From Alcaligenes faecalis (lineage in GTDB: Bacteria; Pseudomonadota; Gammaproteobacteria; Burkholderiales; Burkholderiaceae_B), in assembly GCF_041521385.1 (NCBI RefSeq), contig NZ_CP168006.1, positions 1,800,979 to 1,864,978 on the forward strand: a DNA stretch of 64,000 nucleotides. Reading direction: 5' to 3'. The notes under the pieces are model-generated. The model saw only the letters and a program-made list of their open reading frames with translations. It was not told the DNA's origin and did no database searches. Each line of letters begins with the position of its first letter. Position 1 is the first letter of the stretch. Of this stretch, positions 35,808-45,081 are shown one piece after another. A program made the translations under genes and the position numbers.

Positions 35808-36551
35808 TTACAAGGCCTGACCGACCTCTTTCACCAGTTCCCCAAAGCGAGGCGCCGTGCGATCTCGCGGGCGTGGCAAGTCCACCTCAATCCGGGCACT
35901 GACACCAGCCGGGCTGCCACCCAAAACGATAATGGTATCGGCCAGAAAAACGGCCTCATCAATATCATGCGTCACGAACAGAACCGCTGCCGAACTGCGC
36001 TGCCACACTTGCACCAGCTCATCCTGCAAGGCTTGACGGGTCAAGGCATCGACCGCAGAGAAAGGTTCATCCATCAAGAGCAAATCCGGCTGTACGGCCA
36101 AGGCACGAGCAATCCCGACTCGCTGCACCTGACCGCCCGAGAGTTGATGCGGCCAGCGGTCTTTCAAATGCGTCAAACCCACCTGATTCAAGGCAGCGTC
36201 CACACGCTGAGCGCGCTCTTGACGCGACAGGCCCAAACCTTCCAAACCATAGGCCACGTTGGAAGCGATACGCCGCCACGGCAAAAGACGGCTGTCCTGA
36301 AACACAAAGGCATTGGCCCGACGGCCAGGACTATCTTGCAGCTTGGAACGCAGGTGCCCAAAGCTGGGCTGGCTCAAACCGGCCGCGGCGCGCAACAAGG
36401 TGCTTTTGCCGACGCCTGAACCGCCCACAATCGCCACAAAATGTCCTGCCTGAACGTCCAGATTCACATCGCGGATCACAGGAGCAGGCGCACCAGGGTA
36501 TTGAAAACCAAACCCCTGAAACTGAATCAAGGCTGCCACTGAAGTACCCAT
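35808..36551 (-). CDS. ABC importer ATPase, SsuB/TauB/NrtD-like
   Basis: 247-aa ATPase: Walker A GGSGVGKSTLL, Q-loop in FQDSRLLPWRR (the DxRLLPW form typical of the sulfonate/taurine/nitrate group), signature LSGGQVQRVGIARAL and Walker B LLLMDEPFSAVDALTR. It overlaps the permease stop by 25 bases with this start; an alternative ATG at 36581 adds 10 residues. Part of a three-gene importer with the two genes upstream. Confidence 0.92.
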   Translation of the reverse strand: MGTSVAALIQFQGFGFQYPGAPAPVIRDVNLDVQAGHFVAIVGGSGVGKSTLLRAAAGLSQPSFGHLRSKLQDSPGRRANAFVFQDSRLLPWRRIASNVAYGLEGLGLSRQERAQRVDAALNQVGLTHLKDRWPHQLSGGQVQRVGIARALAVQPDLLLMDEPFSAVDALTRQALQDELVQVWQRSSAAVLFVTHDIDEAVFLADTIIVLGGSPAGVSARIEVDLPRPRDRTAPRFGELVKEVGQAL

Positions 36552-37354
36552 TTGTTGAAAGCCAGAAAAAGCATGTCGCACACGGTGTAAACCACCGAGA
36601 TAATCAGCATGTAGACCACAACCGCATCGTAAGCACCCACACCCGCAGCGGCATTCATTTCCTGACCCATGCCAGGCACACCCAGCAATTCAGCCGCAAT
36701 CAGCGTCATCCAGGCCTGGCCGATACCGGCACGCACACCGCTCAACAAGCCGGGGCTGATCGCTGGCAAAACCACCGTCCAGGCACGAGCAAAATAGGAG
36801 TTATGCCCAAAAGCGGCAGCCAGCTCGTAATAACGGGGATCGACTGAGCGCACGGCACTGTAAGTCGCAAAGTAGTTCAGCCAGAACACACCGATTGCAA
36901 TCACAAAGGCTGCACCAGTATGGCTGACCTTGAACCAGGCAATGGCAAATACGACCCAGGCCAGCGGCGGGATCGGACGCAGCAAGCGAACCAAATAAGC
37001 TTGCAACAAATCAAAGCGATGGATCGTTGCCGCCGCCAGACCAAAAGCAATGCCCAAGAAAGTGCCTACGCCCAAGCCCCAGAAATAATGCACCAGACTG
37101 GACTGAGCTGCAGGCCAGAGACGACCGGCCTCAATCTCCTGGAGCAAGGCCGAGGGCAGACTCAAGGGATCAGGCAAAGTACCACGCGGAGCCCAGCCAT
37201 AGGCATACGCCAGGCGCCACACCACGATAAACAAGGCCAAACCGGCGATCCCGTAGACAACCCGCTCCAGACCGCGACGCCACAAGGCATCAACCCAGGC
37301 ACCGGCAGGTGCAGGTGCCGCGGCGGGCAAACTGGCTTGTTTCGCAACGCTCAT
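36527..37354 (-). CDS. ABC importer permease, SsuC/TauC-like
   Basis: 275-aa inner-membrane permease with about six helices and an EAA-like loop (YYELAAAFGHNSYFARAWTV, followed by LPAISPGLLSG) that docks the ATPase. Pattern RPIPPLAWVVFAIAWF is typical of the SsuC/TauC/NrtB family. Its ATG overlaps the stop of the binding-protein gene by one base (TAATG), showing translational coupling. Confidence 0.92.
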   Translation of the reverse strand: MSVAKQASLPAAAPAPAGAWVDALWRRGLERVVYGIAGLALFIVVWRLAYAYGWAPRGTLPDPLSLPSALLQEIEAGRLWPAAQSSLVHYFWGLGVGTFLGIAFGLAAATIHRFDLLQAYLVRLLRPIPPLAWVVFAIAWFKVSHTGAAFVIAIGVFWLNYFATYSAVRSVDPRYYELAAAFGHNSYFARAWTVVLPAISPGLLSGVRAGIGQAWMTLIAAELLGVPGMGQEMNAAAGVGAYDAVVVYMLIISVVYTVCDMLFLAFNKWVLQWQP

Positions 37355-38367
37355 TACGGTGCTGCCTTCTCATAAAAGCGAACGTCAAACAGGCTTTGGA
37401 CATCATCCAGCTTGGTCGCCAGTGTGCCTAACGAAACCTGGAAATCCTGCAACTGAACCGTGCCGTCAATAATCTTGTGAGGGTCTGGCTGAAATTGATC
37501 GCGCGAACGCTCGATAGCGGCCTGCACAATGTCTTTAGGTAAACGACCACCGCCTACATACTTTTGCACATAAGGCGTTGCCTTGGCAGGTTCGTCGCGC
37601 AGCATGGCCGTGGCACGCAGGTGAGCATTTACCAAGTGCTGAACCAGATCAGGATGGGACTTGATCAAACCCTCACGCACCAACAGCACCGAGCCAGGCT
37701 CATTGGGAAACAACTGACTGCCGTGGGCCACGATTTTGGTATCAGGCTGACGCTGTAGAATCTGGCTGACCGTAGGCTCCAGGATGGCAGCGGCATCAAC
37801 AGCATGATTGCTGAGCGCCTGCTGAATCTGAGCCTCACCTTGGTAAATAACCTCGACCACATCCGGGTCGACTTTCAGCATATTGCGCAGCCAATACTGC
37901 AAGGCAGCCTCAGGCACCGCCCCTTTGGGGTAGCTGGCCACCTTGGGCTTATGGCCCTTCTCCTGAGTGAACTTGGCCACTGCGGCTGCGAAATCAGGCT
38001 TATCGGCATCCAGATAAGCGGCCAGATCGCCAATAGCCACCACACTAACCTGCTCCACGATATTGGACGCGACCACTTTGACGTCGGCCTCTTTAGCCTT
38101 GGCCACCAAAGCGGGGCCAATCCCCACATAGGCGACGTCCAACTGACCAGCGATCAGAGCTTGAGTCAGCGCGGGGCCGCTTTGAAACTGGACCAGCTTG
38201 GGGTCCGGTTGTCCCTGCGGCAATAAGTCGCCAGACCCTAAGCCCACGAACAATTGAGCCGCAGGCATGATGGGTAAATAGCCGATCTCCAGAGCTTGCT
38301 CGGCAGCCTGTGCAGAGAAGGAGACAGACAGAGCAAGAAGGCCAGGGGCTAAATAACGGGAAAACAT
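37354..38367 (-). CDS. ABC importer periplasmic binding protein, SsuA/TauA/NrtA-like
   Basis: 337-aa protein with a signal peptide ending SAQAA (residue 22). The mature domain (IGYLPIMPAAQLFVGLGSG, then ALTQALIAGQLDVAYVGIGPAL) belongs to the NMT1/THI5-like group that binds sulfonates, taurine, nitrate, pyrimidines or aromatic acids. The ligand is unknown; linkage to the HpcH/HpaI aldolase hints at an organic acid. First gene of the operon. Confidence 0.9.
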   Translation of the reverse strand: MFSRYLAPGLLALSVSFSAQAAEQALEIGYLPIMPAAQLFVGLGSGDLLPQGQPDPKLVQFQSGPALTQALIAGQLDVAYVGIGPALVAKAKEADVKVVASNIVEQVSVVAIGDLAAYLDADKPDFAAAVAKFTQEKGHKPKVASYPKGAVPEAALQYWLRNMLKVDPDVVEVIYQGEAQIQQALSNHAVDAAAILEPTVSQILQRQPDTKIVAHGSQLFPNEPGSVLLVREGLIKSHPDLVQHLVNAHLRATAMLRDEPAKATPYVQKYVGGGRLPKDIVQAAIERSRDQFQPDPHKIIDGTVQLQDFQVSLGTLATKLDDVQSLFDVRFYEKAAP

Positions 38368-38597
38368 AAGGATCTCGTGAAACAGGCGAAAACTGAAGCT
38401 TAAACCTGTTGGGGAGACGTATCTTTATTTGTTAATAACCACAGAAAATATAAGATCTTCTGCTCATAGCTGTAACTACTGGTCGAACCCCGTATGGTTG
38501 GTAGGATTCCTTCTCACATCCCGCTATACAATAACGAGCATACTAAGACCGAGCGCCTAAATTGGTGCATAGCTTTCCCCATCAGAGGAGCTTTCGC

Positions 38598-39701
38598 TTG
38601 ACTAGTCCGTCTATCCCCCCCTCTTCAGTTGAACAAGGCCCTACGATCTTTGATGTTCTGGATGCACTACGCGATAACAAATTGCCTGTTGTCCTGCTAT
38701 CGTTGGCGGGCATATTATGCGCGGCTGCTTACCTGTTCATAGCAGAACCCCGCTTTCGGGCGCACTCCACTTTAACTCCACCCACCCCCACTGACCTGGT
38801 CCATTTCAATACCGCCATTCGCACCCTGGGCCCTGAAACAGACGACATTCTTAATGAGCAGATCCGAGAAGCGAGCAAACACCATCTTGCCGAACTTACT
38901 CCAGAAGCTGCTTTTCAAATTTTCACCCGGCATCTGAACTCCCCAAAGACCCTCGACGATTTTTTCGAAACGGTTTATCTCGCTCATCTGAACAACGCGG
39001 ATTTACCCGCCCAGGAAAGAGAAATACTACGAGAACAATTTTCGCAAGACCTCAATATCGTAAACTCCAACCCGAATGGTGTACCAACAGCAGAGGTCAC
39101 CCTAAGTCATCGAGATCCCCAGTTAGCCAAGACCTGGACAAACCAGTTCGTTGCCATGGCGTTGCAAAAGAGCCGTGCTGAAGTTCTGCAAACAGTGCAA
39201 AGCACGGCAGATCTGGAGAAAAAGACAACCGGTTCCCAAATCACTGCTCTGCGCTTATTTGCTGAAACAGAACGACAGGCACAAATTTCGCGCATAAAGG
39301 ACGCCCATGAAATTGCCCTGAGCATTGGGCTGGAACAGCCTTCCTCTACGGGTAATCTCATTACTTCTTATGCAGGAGACAACTTGTACTTGCGCGGTGC
39401 AAAAGCTTTGCAAGCACAACTAGATACACTCCAAGAGCGCCAGAATAATGATCCTTATATTCCTACCCTGCCACTGCTAAAAGCTAAGCTGGACTTGTTA
39501 AGCAGCATCGATGTGGCTCAACTTTCAGGGCAAGTTGCGACCATAGATCAGCCCGCTATTGAACCAAGCACACCTTATAAACCACGTACGTTAATAACTC
39601 TGGCCATAGGCCTACTAGGTGGCTTCGGCATGGCCTGTCTTTATATTTTGACCAGACTGTCGTATTTATTCAGAAAAAGATCAACGACTCTAACTCAGTA
39701 A
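38598..39701 (+). CDS. Wzz-family polysaccharide chain-length determinant-like protein
   Basis: 367-aa bitopic inner-membrane protein: TM1 at about 32-52 (LPVVLLSLAGILCAAAYLFI), a large periplasmic region with coiled-coil character (about 80-320) and TM2 near 335-355, preceded by the Pro-rich PSTPYKPRTL motif of Wzz proteins. TTG start: it has a strong AGAGGAG seven bases upstream (38584-38590), while the longer GTG frame from 38562 has none. No tyrosine-kinase domain. First gene of the O-antigen locus; sets chain length of the Wzy product. Confidence 0.82.
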   Translation: MTSPSIPPSSVEQGPTIFDVLDALRDNKLPVVLLSLAGILCAAAYLFIAEPRFRAHSTLTPPTPTDLVHFNTAIRTLGPETDDILNEQIREASKHHLAELTPEAAFQIFTRHLNSPKTLDDFFETVYLAHLNNADLPAQEREILREQFSQDLNIVNSNPNGVPTAEVTLSHRDPQLAKTWTNQFVAMALQKSRAEVLQTVQSTADLEKKTTGSQITALRLFAETERQAQISRIKDAHEIALSIGLEQPSSTGNLITSYAGDNLYLRGAKALQAQLDTLQERQNNDPYIPTLPLLKAKLDLLSSIDVAQLSGQVATIDQPAIEPSTPYKPRTLITLAIGLLGGFGMACLYILTRLSYLFRKRSTTLTQ

Positions 39702-39716
39702 CCTCACACACTTACT

Positions 39717-40793
39717 GTGATCTACTACCTCTTTCTCTTTCTGGCACTGCTTTACCTCTACCTACTTGGAGTCTCTCTCAGGCTCCAAGTTTTCTTGTCG
39801 CTGCTAATACTGTGCATTTTTTCTGGCATACGCTTCAATGCAGGATATGACTACCCTGTTTATTATGATCTTAGCCAAAAAGATGACTACAACTGGTTCG
39901 AGCCTTTATCCCGTACTCTGATGGATATTGGCCATCACACCGATCCTGTTCTGTTATTTATTCTATCCAGCGCCTTGATCGCAACGTTCTACTATCTCGC
40001 GTTCGATCGCTACAGCCGGCTCTACCAATGGCATCCGGTAGGTATTTTTGCCTTTCTAGGCCTACCTATCGCGTTTTTGGATAGCTTAGGAGTGATTCGT
40101 CAATTTATCGCTATCGCGATTTTTGTTTATGTTGCCAGCAACATCCATCGTCGCACATTAATTTCTATGGCTTGGCTGCTAATTGCAGCTCTGTTTCATA
40201 AATCAATCCTGGTCCTCTTCCCTCTGGTGATACTAAGACGTTGGTTATCCAAACCGCACTCTTGGCCCATCTATGTGCTAGTGTGGGCTTGCTTTCTAAC
40301 ATTAGGACCATTGCTAATTACCGCTGTCTCGCAATACACAGGCCTATACACCAGCTACTTTACCTTGCACCTCTCAAGCAGCGGCCTCAAGATTTATGCT
40401 TTACTTTCCTTGATATACATCTTCTTTTTGATAAACAGAAAATACATATTCGAAAAAAGTAATCATATCTTCTTATTTCATTGTTATTTCATTGGGATTC
40501 TACTCTTCTCGGCAGCCCTTCCTTTTGGAATTCATATATCAAGAATAAGCTGGGCACTACTGGCGGTTCACCCACTCTTATTCGGAATAGTGTTTTACAA
40601 AAAAACCCCATTCCTGCGTGGTGCTTTCATTGCAGCCTGTGCATTTACAATGAGCCTCTCGCTCTACCTTGCACATAAGAATCCCGAGCGGGATTTTTTG
40701 AACCAATACCAACCATTTTTTCTTTTAGATAAATTTCAACGAGATTTTGTCATCAAAAAATCCCTGCAAATAGAAATCCATCGCCCCGAATAA
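39717..40793 (+). CDS. EpsG-family membrane protein, probable Wzy polymerase
   Basis: 358 aa with about ten hydrophobic segments; the early IRFNAGYDYPVYYDL and the GVIRQFIAIAIFVY stretch are EpsG/Wzy-like, and loops carry the Arg residues used by polymerases. It starts with GTG, 15 bases after the Wzz-like gene, with no clear Shine-Dalgarno. Base composition is lower in GC than the core genes, falling towards the 3' end. It should join lipid-linked repeat units in the periplasm. Confidence 0.8.
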   Translation: MIYYLFLFLALLYLYLLGVSLRLQVFLSLLILCIFSGIRFNAGYDYPVYYDLSQKDDYNWFEPLSRTLMDIGHHTDPVLLFILSSALIATFYYLAFDRYSRLYQWHPVGIFAFLGLPIAFLDSLGVIRQFIAIAIFVYVASNIHRRTLISMAWLLIAALFHKSILVLFPLVILRRWLSKPHSWPIYVLVWACFLTLGPLLITAVSQYTGLYTSYFTLHLSSSGLKIYALLSLIYIFFLINRKYIFEKSNHIFLFHCYFIGILLFSAALPFGIHISRISWALLAVHPLLFGIVFYKKTPFLRGAFIAACAFTMSLSLYLAHKNPERDFLNQYQPFFLLDKFQRDFVIKKSLQIEIHRPE

Positions 40794-40816
40794 AACCCAA
40801 CCTTCCATATAAAAAA

Positions 40817-41614
40817 CTATATAATTAATTTTTTTCCATGAATTAATGTCGCAACGATCCTACTAACTATAAACAATAAATTGTATTCCATCGAAAACAA
40901 CATTTTTAAATATTCTCTTAATAAATAAAGAATACGATTAATTTCATTTTTTTTCTTTACCCCCCTTCTGGTAACAGAACCCATTCTCTCATAAACATAA
41001 TAACAAACATCTCGATCAGCCTTCACAACTCTTTTTATTTTATTTGAAATTTTTGCCATAAATAAAGAGTCTTCCCCAATCTTAAGATTCTCATCAAACC
41101 TAGTTTCCCCTATCATATTTCTATGTATTAATTTGGCACATGGAGAGGAAAAATATTTCCTAGATTTGTACTTTGAACAAGTCACCTCCGGCAGTCTCTC
41201 GAAACATTTACCTATATAATTTTCCTTCAAATCACCTAGGTCAGATTCAAAATTATATGAGTTAGCTATACCCATAGCCTCATCAGAAGATTTAGCCAAA
41301 AGCCCTTCCAAATAATTTTCACTGATTACATCATCATCATCAATGAAAACAATGTAATCCTCTTTAGAGTTTTCAATAAGAAAATTCCTTGCCATCGACA
41401 CCCCTGACTCTGGCAAATTGAACAATTCAAATTCAAAACAACTCTTCTCTAACACTTCCTTCAAATAGAAAAAAAAACAATCCTCAGATCCATTTAATGC
41501 AATATAAACCTTAAAAGACTCCTTTCCTAAAGTTTGACAATTAATGCTATTTAAGCAGGCAGAAATATATCCACCCGGCTTATGCGTTGGAATTAAAACA
41601 GATATTTTTGACAA
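40817..41614 (-). CDS. AT-rich family 2 glycosyltransferase (probably acquired)
   Basis: 265-aa GT-A enzyme: N terminus ISVLIPTHKPGGYISACLNS, donor/metal motif FIDDDDVISENYLEG (DDDD at about 93-96) and a C-terminal hydrophobic helix. It starts with TTG preceded by AGG nine bases upstream. Its DNA is strikingly AT-rich (visible runs of A and T, and codons AAA, ATA, AAT), unlike the neighbours, and it is inverted relative to genes on both sides. All this points to horizontal transfer into the locus. Sugar and acceptor are unknown. Confidence 0.85.
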   Translation of the reverse strand: MSKISVLIPTHKPGGYISACLNSINCQTLGKESFKVYIALNGSEDCFFFYLKEVLEKSCFEFELFNLPESGVSMARNFLIENSKEDYIVFIDDDDVISENYLEGLLAKSSDEAMGIANSYNFESDLGDLKENYIGKCFERLPEVTCSKYKSRKYFSSPCAKLIHRNMIGETRFDENLKIGEDSLFMAKISNKIKRVVKADRDVCYYVYERMGSVTRRGVKKKNEINRILYLLREYLKMLFSMEYNLLFIVSRIVATLIHGKKLII

Positions 41615-41922
41615 TTCTCAAAACCTAAAAATATAATATAGATGATCAAAAAAATTACTTAAAGATGGAACGCCATATTATAGAATCAGCTTACTTCCCC
41701 CCTCCCATAAGCGAGGGAACATTAAGCGTAGAACTTATCAATCTTGTACCCACGCGCTTCCAGGAACTTCTATTTCCTTCCCCCGATACGCGACCTACCG
41801 CCGGCCCTTACCTAGGTGACGTCATAAGCAGGATCATCCCTTACCCAAGACTGTACGGGTAACATATGTAGAAACGCCATATAAGGCCATACTTGAAGAT
41901 CCCGTATCTCTATTCGAAATTC
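41615..41922. other. 308-base gap in the polysaccharide locus, no gene
   Basis: Composition changes across the gap, from the AT-rich end of the inverted glycosyltransferase (to about 41670) to ordinary composition by 41700. A 65-codon open frame at 41665-41862 shows no recognisable domain or ribosome-binding site. No terminal repeats or transposase remnants are evident. Promoters for both flanking genes must lie here but none is distinctive. Confidence 0.5.
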
Positions 41923-42681
41923 ATGACATCACAAACCGCCCCCCCTCTTGTCAGTGTCATCATGCCGGCCTACAACGCTCAAGCTACTCTGGTCGATTCT
42001 GCTCGCTCTGTACTTGAGCAGACCTACCCTCATCTTGAGCTTTTGATCATTAACGACTGCTCGACCGACAACACGAGTCAAGTCATGCAGGATCTGGCCC
42101 AAGAAGATGCCAGAATCCGTTTAATACAGTGTGAAACTAATGGGGGTGTTGCTCGGGCCCGTAATGCCGGGATAGAACTTGCCCAAGGACAATACATCGC
42201 TTTTCTGGACTCAGACGACTTATGGCTACCTGAAAAGCTGGAAAAACAGCTCGAGCTAATGCACGTCACCAGCAAACTGGTTTGCACTAGCGCGTATTAC
42301 CGATTCCGAGAGCCTGGACAGTGGCTGAGCACCTCATCCCCCCCTCAATACACCAGCTATCACCAGCTTCTTCAAGGCAATGTCATCGGCAATCTGACTG
42401 GAATGTACGACTGCCAAGCACTGGGTAAATTTTATCAGCAGCCCATTCGCCACGAAGACTATCTCATGTGGCTGGAAATCACGCGTAAAGCGGGCACAGT
42501 CTGCGCAGTATCCGAACCCTTGGCAGCCTACCGAGTAGGCCATACCTCATTGTCATCAAACAAATTTAAATCGGTTCAATGGACTTGGGAAATCTACCGC
42601 AAGCATCTGGGCCTGTCTGCGCCTTACAGCACGTATCTGATGCTGCATTACCTCAGCAAAGCCATCCTCAAAAGACTTTAA
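41923..42681 (+). CDS. Family 2 glycosyltransferase
   Basis: 252-aa GT-A enzyme. VSVIMPAYNAQATLVDSARS at the N terminus, NDCSTDNTSQV, and the metal-binding FLDSDDLWLPEKL near residue 93. The C-terminal third (LMWLEITRKAGTV) holds the catalytic ED-type HEDY motif. ATG start; an in-frame TTG at 41893 would add 10 residues. Followed after 4 bases by the next glycosyltransferase; likely adds a sugar to the O-unit on undecaprenyl diphosphate. Confidence 0.9.
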   Translation: MTSQTAPPLVSVIMPAYNAQATLVDSARSVLEQTYPHLELLIINDCSTDNTSQVMQDLAQEDARIRLIQCETNGGVARARNAGIELAQGQYIAFLDSDDLWLPEKLEKQLELMHVTSKLVCTSAYYRFREPGQWLSTSSPPQYTSYHQLLQGNVIGNLTGMYDCQALGKFYQQPIRHEDYLMWLEITRKAGTVCAVSEPLAAYRVGHTSLSSNKFKSVQWTWEIYRKHLGLSAPYSTYLMLHYLSKAILKRL

Positions 42682-42685
42682 TCCC

Positions 42686-43546
42686 ATGAATGTTTCATCA
42701 CAGACCGCAGCCTGGGTAGACATACTGCTCGTCAATTACAACGGCGGTCACCAGATTCTGGAGACCATAGCGAGTATCGAGCGGCACAGTACACCCAATA
42801 CTTATCGCATTACCGTCGTGGATAATGGCTCCAGTGATAATAGCTGTGATCAGATCGAGCAACGCTACCCGCAGATTCAACTACTGCGCACGGGCGCAAA
42901 CAACGGGTTTGGAAAAGGCTGCAATATCGGTGCAAGCCACACCGATGCCCCTCAAATCCTGCTGCTTAATCCTGATGCCCAGTTACTCTGCAATGTGATC
43001 GAGATCTTTCAGCAGTATTTGGCAGTACCCCGTTCGGGGCCACAGCCCATTCTAGGGGGCTTATCCGTCGATAGCCAAGGCAAACCAAGTTATGCCTACG
43101 AGCACTTTCCCACACCACGGACACTACTTCTCAAAGCATTCGGGCTGGGGCGCCTACTGACTCCTTCGTACACCCGCACAGAACCTCACCAGGTAGACTA
43201 TGTTTCTGGCTCCTTACTACTAATCGGTCGCGAGCAATTTCAGCAGCTTCACGGCTTTGACGAGTCTTTCTTTCTCTACTTTGAAGAAACAGACCTGCAG
43301 TATCGGGCAAGGCAACAAGGCATTGCTTCTATCCATGTCCCTGCCGCACGTTACTTGCACGAGTCAGGTGGTACATTTACAGACGAGTCATTCCGGGGCC
43401 GTTGTTATAGCGACGGGATGAAAATCTATCTGAACAAGCACTACAGGCGCTGGGGGCCCGTCTTGCATCGCCTCTACCATCTGATTCACGGCACTTTGCA
43501 ACCGCTAAAAAACTGGGTCAAGAAACGCCTGTCATCAAGAGCCTAA
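42686..43546 (+). CDS. Family 2 glycosyltransferase, rhamnosyltransferase-like
   Basis: 286-aa GT-A enzyme of the WbbL/RfbF type: ILLVNYNGGHQILETIASIE, VVDNGSSDNSCDQI, the NNGFGKGCNIGA segment, LLLNPDAQLL (DxA/DxD) and FDESFFLYFEETDLQYRARQQG. The NNGFGxGxNxG..LLNPD pattern is typical of enzymes using dTDP-L-rhamnose, which rfbBACD in the same locus would supply. Its last 4 bases overlap the 3' end of the convergent sugar-transferase gene. Confidence 0.88.
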   Translation: MNVSSQTAAWVDILLVNYNGGHQILETIASIERHSTPNTYRITVVDNGSSDNSCDQIEQRYPQIQLLRTGANNGFGKGCNIGASHTDAPQILLLNPDAQLLCNVIEIFQQYLAVPRSGPQPILGGLSVDSQGKPSYAYEHFPTPRTLLLKAFGLGRLLTPSYTRTEPHQVDYVSGSLLLIGREQFQQLHGFDESFFLYFEETDLQYRARQQGIASIHVPAARYLHESGGTFTDESFRGRCYSDGMKIYLNKHYRRWGPVLHRLYHLIHGTLQPLKNWVKKRLSSRA

Positions 43547-44814
43547 CGTGCTCCAAAACCTGTAGCCATCGTCTTTAGTGTCAGAAAGGTAATGTAGAGA
43601 TCCAGCATGATCGAACAGTTCTTAATATAGTAAAGATCGTGCTGAATCTTGACCCGGGTATCTTCTGCATTGGAAACATACCCATGTCGAACCTGCGCCC
43701 AGCCCGTAATACCAGGTTTGACGACATGACGGTAACTATAAAAAGGAATCAGTTCGTCAAACTCCCTCACAAAAGACGGTTGCTCTGGCCGCGGACCAAT
43801 CAGACTCATATCCCCGCGCAATACGTTATAGAACTGCGGCAGCTCATCAATACGCAATTTACGAATAATCCGCCCTACACGCGTAATACGCGGATCATCT
43901 TCCCCTGCAAACTGCTCACATGCGTCTCGATCAAAACGCATGCTGCGCAGCTTGTATATGGTGAAAGGACGGTTACCTTGCCCTACTCGCACTTGCGAGT
44001 AGATCGCCTTGCCCGGGCTTTCCAGTCGAATCGCCAACGCCGTTAGCAGGCACACGGGCACTACAATAACAGAGCTCAACAAGACAATCGTGTAATCGAA
44101 AACGGTCTTGCTTATCTCATATTGACGCGAGGGCAGCAACGAGCCGATATTGTTCTCAGACATTCGATCAATCCGCACGCGTCCGGTCACCGACTCAAAA
44201 ACCTGTCGGGCACTGTATACAGCAATCCGTTGCAATGCACAGCGAGTTAGAAAACGCTCGCCATTCGCATCCAGACACGAAAAATCTGCCACAACCCCAT
44301 CAAACCGTCGCCCAGTAAGATCAAAATCAGAAATATAACGGACGTCCAAGCCTGGCAGCCCAGTCAGGAAATCTGCCTCGCCACCAGGTAACACCGCTAA
44401 TTTGACAATGCGATATCGACTAGTCAAAAAATACTCAAGATGCAGCCAGCAAACGGACAAGACACCGCTACTTAGCAACAGGGCCCGCGATGCATCAAAG
44501 CGAAAGAAAAACGTCACCACATACAGCAGGATGTACACACAGAGCACCGTGGGCGCAATAAGCCACGCACTATGAGCCCCTGGATAGTCAGACGAACTTT
44601 TATTAATACTTAGCTTGCTGACGACAAAAGCACAACTGGTTAATATCCATGCTGTTAACTGCCCCACATCTGGATGGAGCAAAACGCGCGTTCCCCACAA
44701 ACCTAAGGCGGGGGCAACGACCGTCACCAACAAGCCACATAACAGGGAAATAGGCAGAGACAGCAACAGCAACTCATGCAAACGCTGAAATCGACGAATT
44801 TTTAACTGGCTCAT
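43543..44814 (-). CDS. Initiating sugar transferase (undecaprenyl-phosphate glycosyl-1-phosphate transferase, WbaP/WcaJ-like)
   Basis: 423 aa: about four N-terminal transmembrane helices (10-120), a cytoplasmic Rossmann-like region, then a polyprenyl glycosylphosphotransferase domain (about 235-420) with a re-entrant helix and KLRSMRFDRD, RIIRKLRIDELPQFYNVLRG, MSLIGPRPEQPSFV, KPGITGWAQV. It transfers the first sugar-1-phosphate to undecaprenyl phosphate to start the repeat unit. I chose the ATG at 44814; a TTG at 44832 is alternative. Only this gene and the AT-rich glycosyltransferase are on the minus strand of the locus. Confidence 0.9.
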   Translation of the reverse strand: MSQLKIRRFQRLHELLLLSLPISLLCGLLVTVVAPALGLWGTRVLLHPDVGQLTAWILTSCAFVVSKLSINKSSSDYPGAHSAWLIAPTVLCVYILLYVVTFFFRFDASRALLLSSGVLSVCWLHLEYFLTSRYRIVKLAVLPGGEADFLTGLPGLDVRYISDFDLTGRRFDGVVADFSCLDANGERFLTRCALQRIAVYSARQVFESVTGRVRIDRMSENNIGSLLPSRQYEISKTVFDYTIVLLSSVIVVPVCLLTALAIRLESPGKAIYSQVRVGQGNRPFTIYKLRSMRFDRDACEQFAGEDDPRITRVGRIIRKLRIDELPQFYNVLRGDMSLIGPRPEQPSFVREFDELIPFYSYRHVVKPGITGWAQVRHGYVSNAEDTRVKIQHDLYYIKNCSIMLDLYITFLTLKTMATGFGAR

Positions 44815-45081
44815 TCTGAATCGGTGGTCCAATATTTCAAGTTGGAGTCAAAAAACATTATACGCATAGGGTGTTACAACTAAATATTGGGCGCATCGCG
44901 AAAACGCTTATATTTATCTATATAAATGAGAATCACTACTATTAAAATAATTCCTAAGTTATCTCATCTTCATGATTGCTGTGGATGCTAAGCTTTGTAA
45001 ATTGTAACCTACAGCAACCTTTTTCAGACCGTTTAACAATAGTCAACACCCAATAAACCTACGCGTACAATACAGCCCACC

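Noticed and set aside
41665..41862. A 65-codon open frame in the gap between two glycosyltransferases
   Set aside because: No ribosome-binding site, no hydrophobic or domain pattern, and Pro-rich irregular sequence; most likely not translated.
44921..44941. Fur-box-like sequence in the gap between the sugar transferase and ligase-like genes
   Set aside because: Only about 12 of 19 positions match, with the matching half interrupted; the gap is AT-rich so such partial matches are expected. Iron control of the polysaccharide is not supported.
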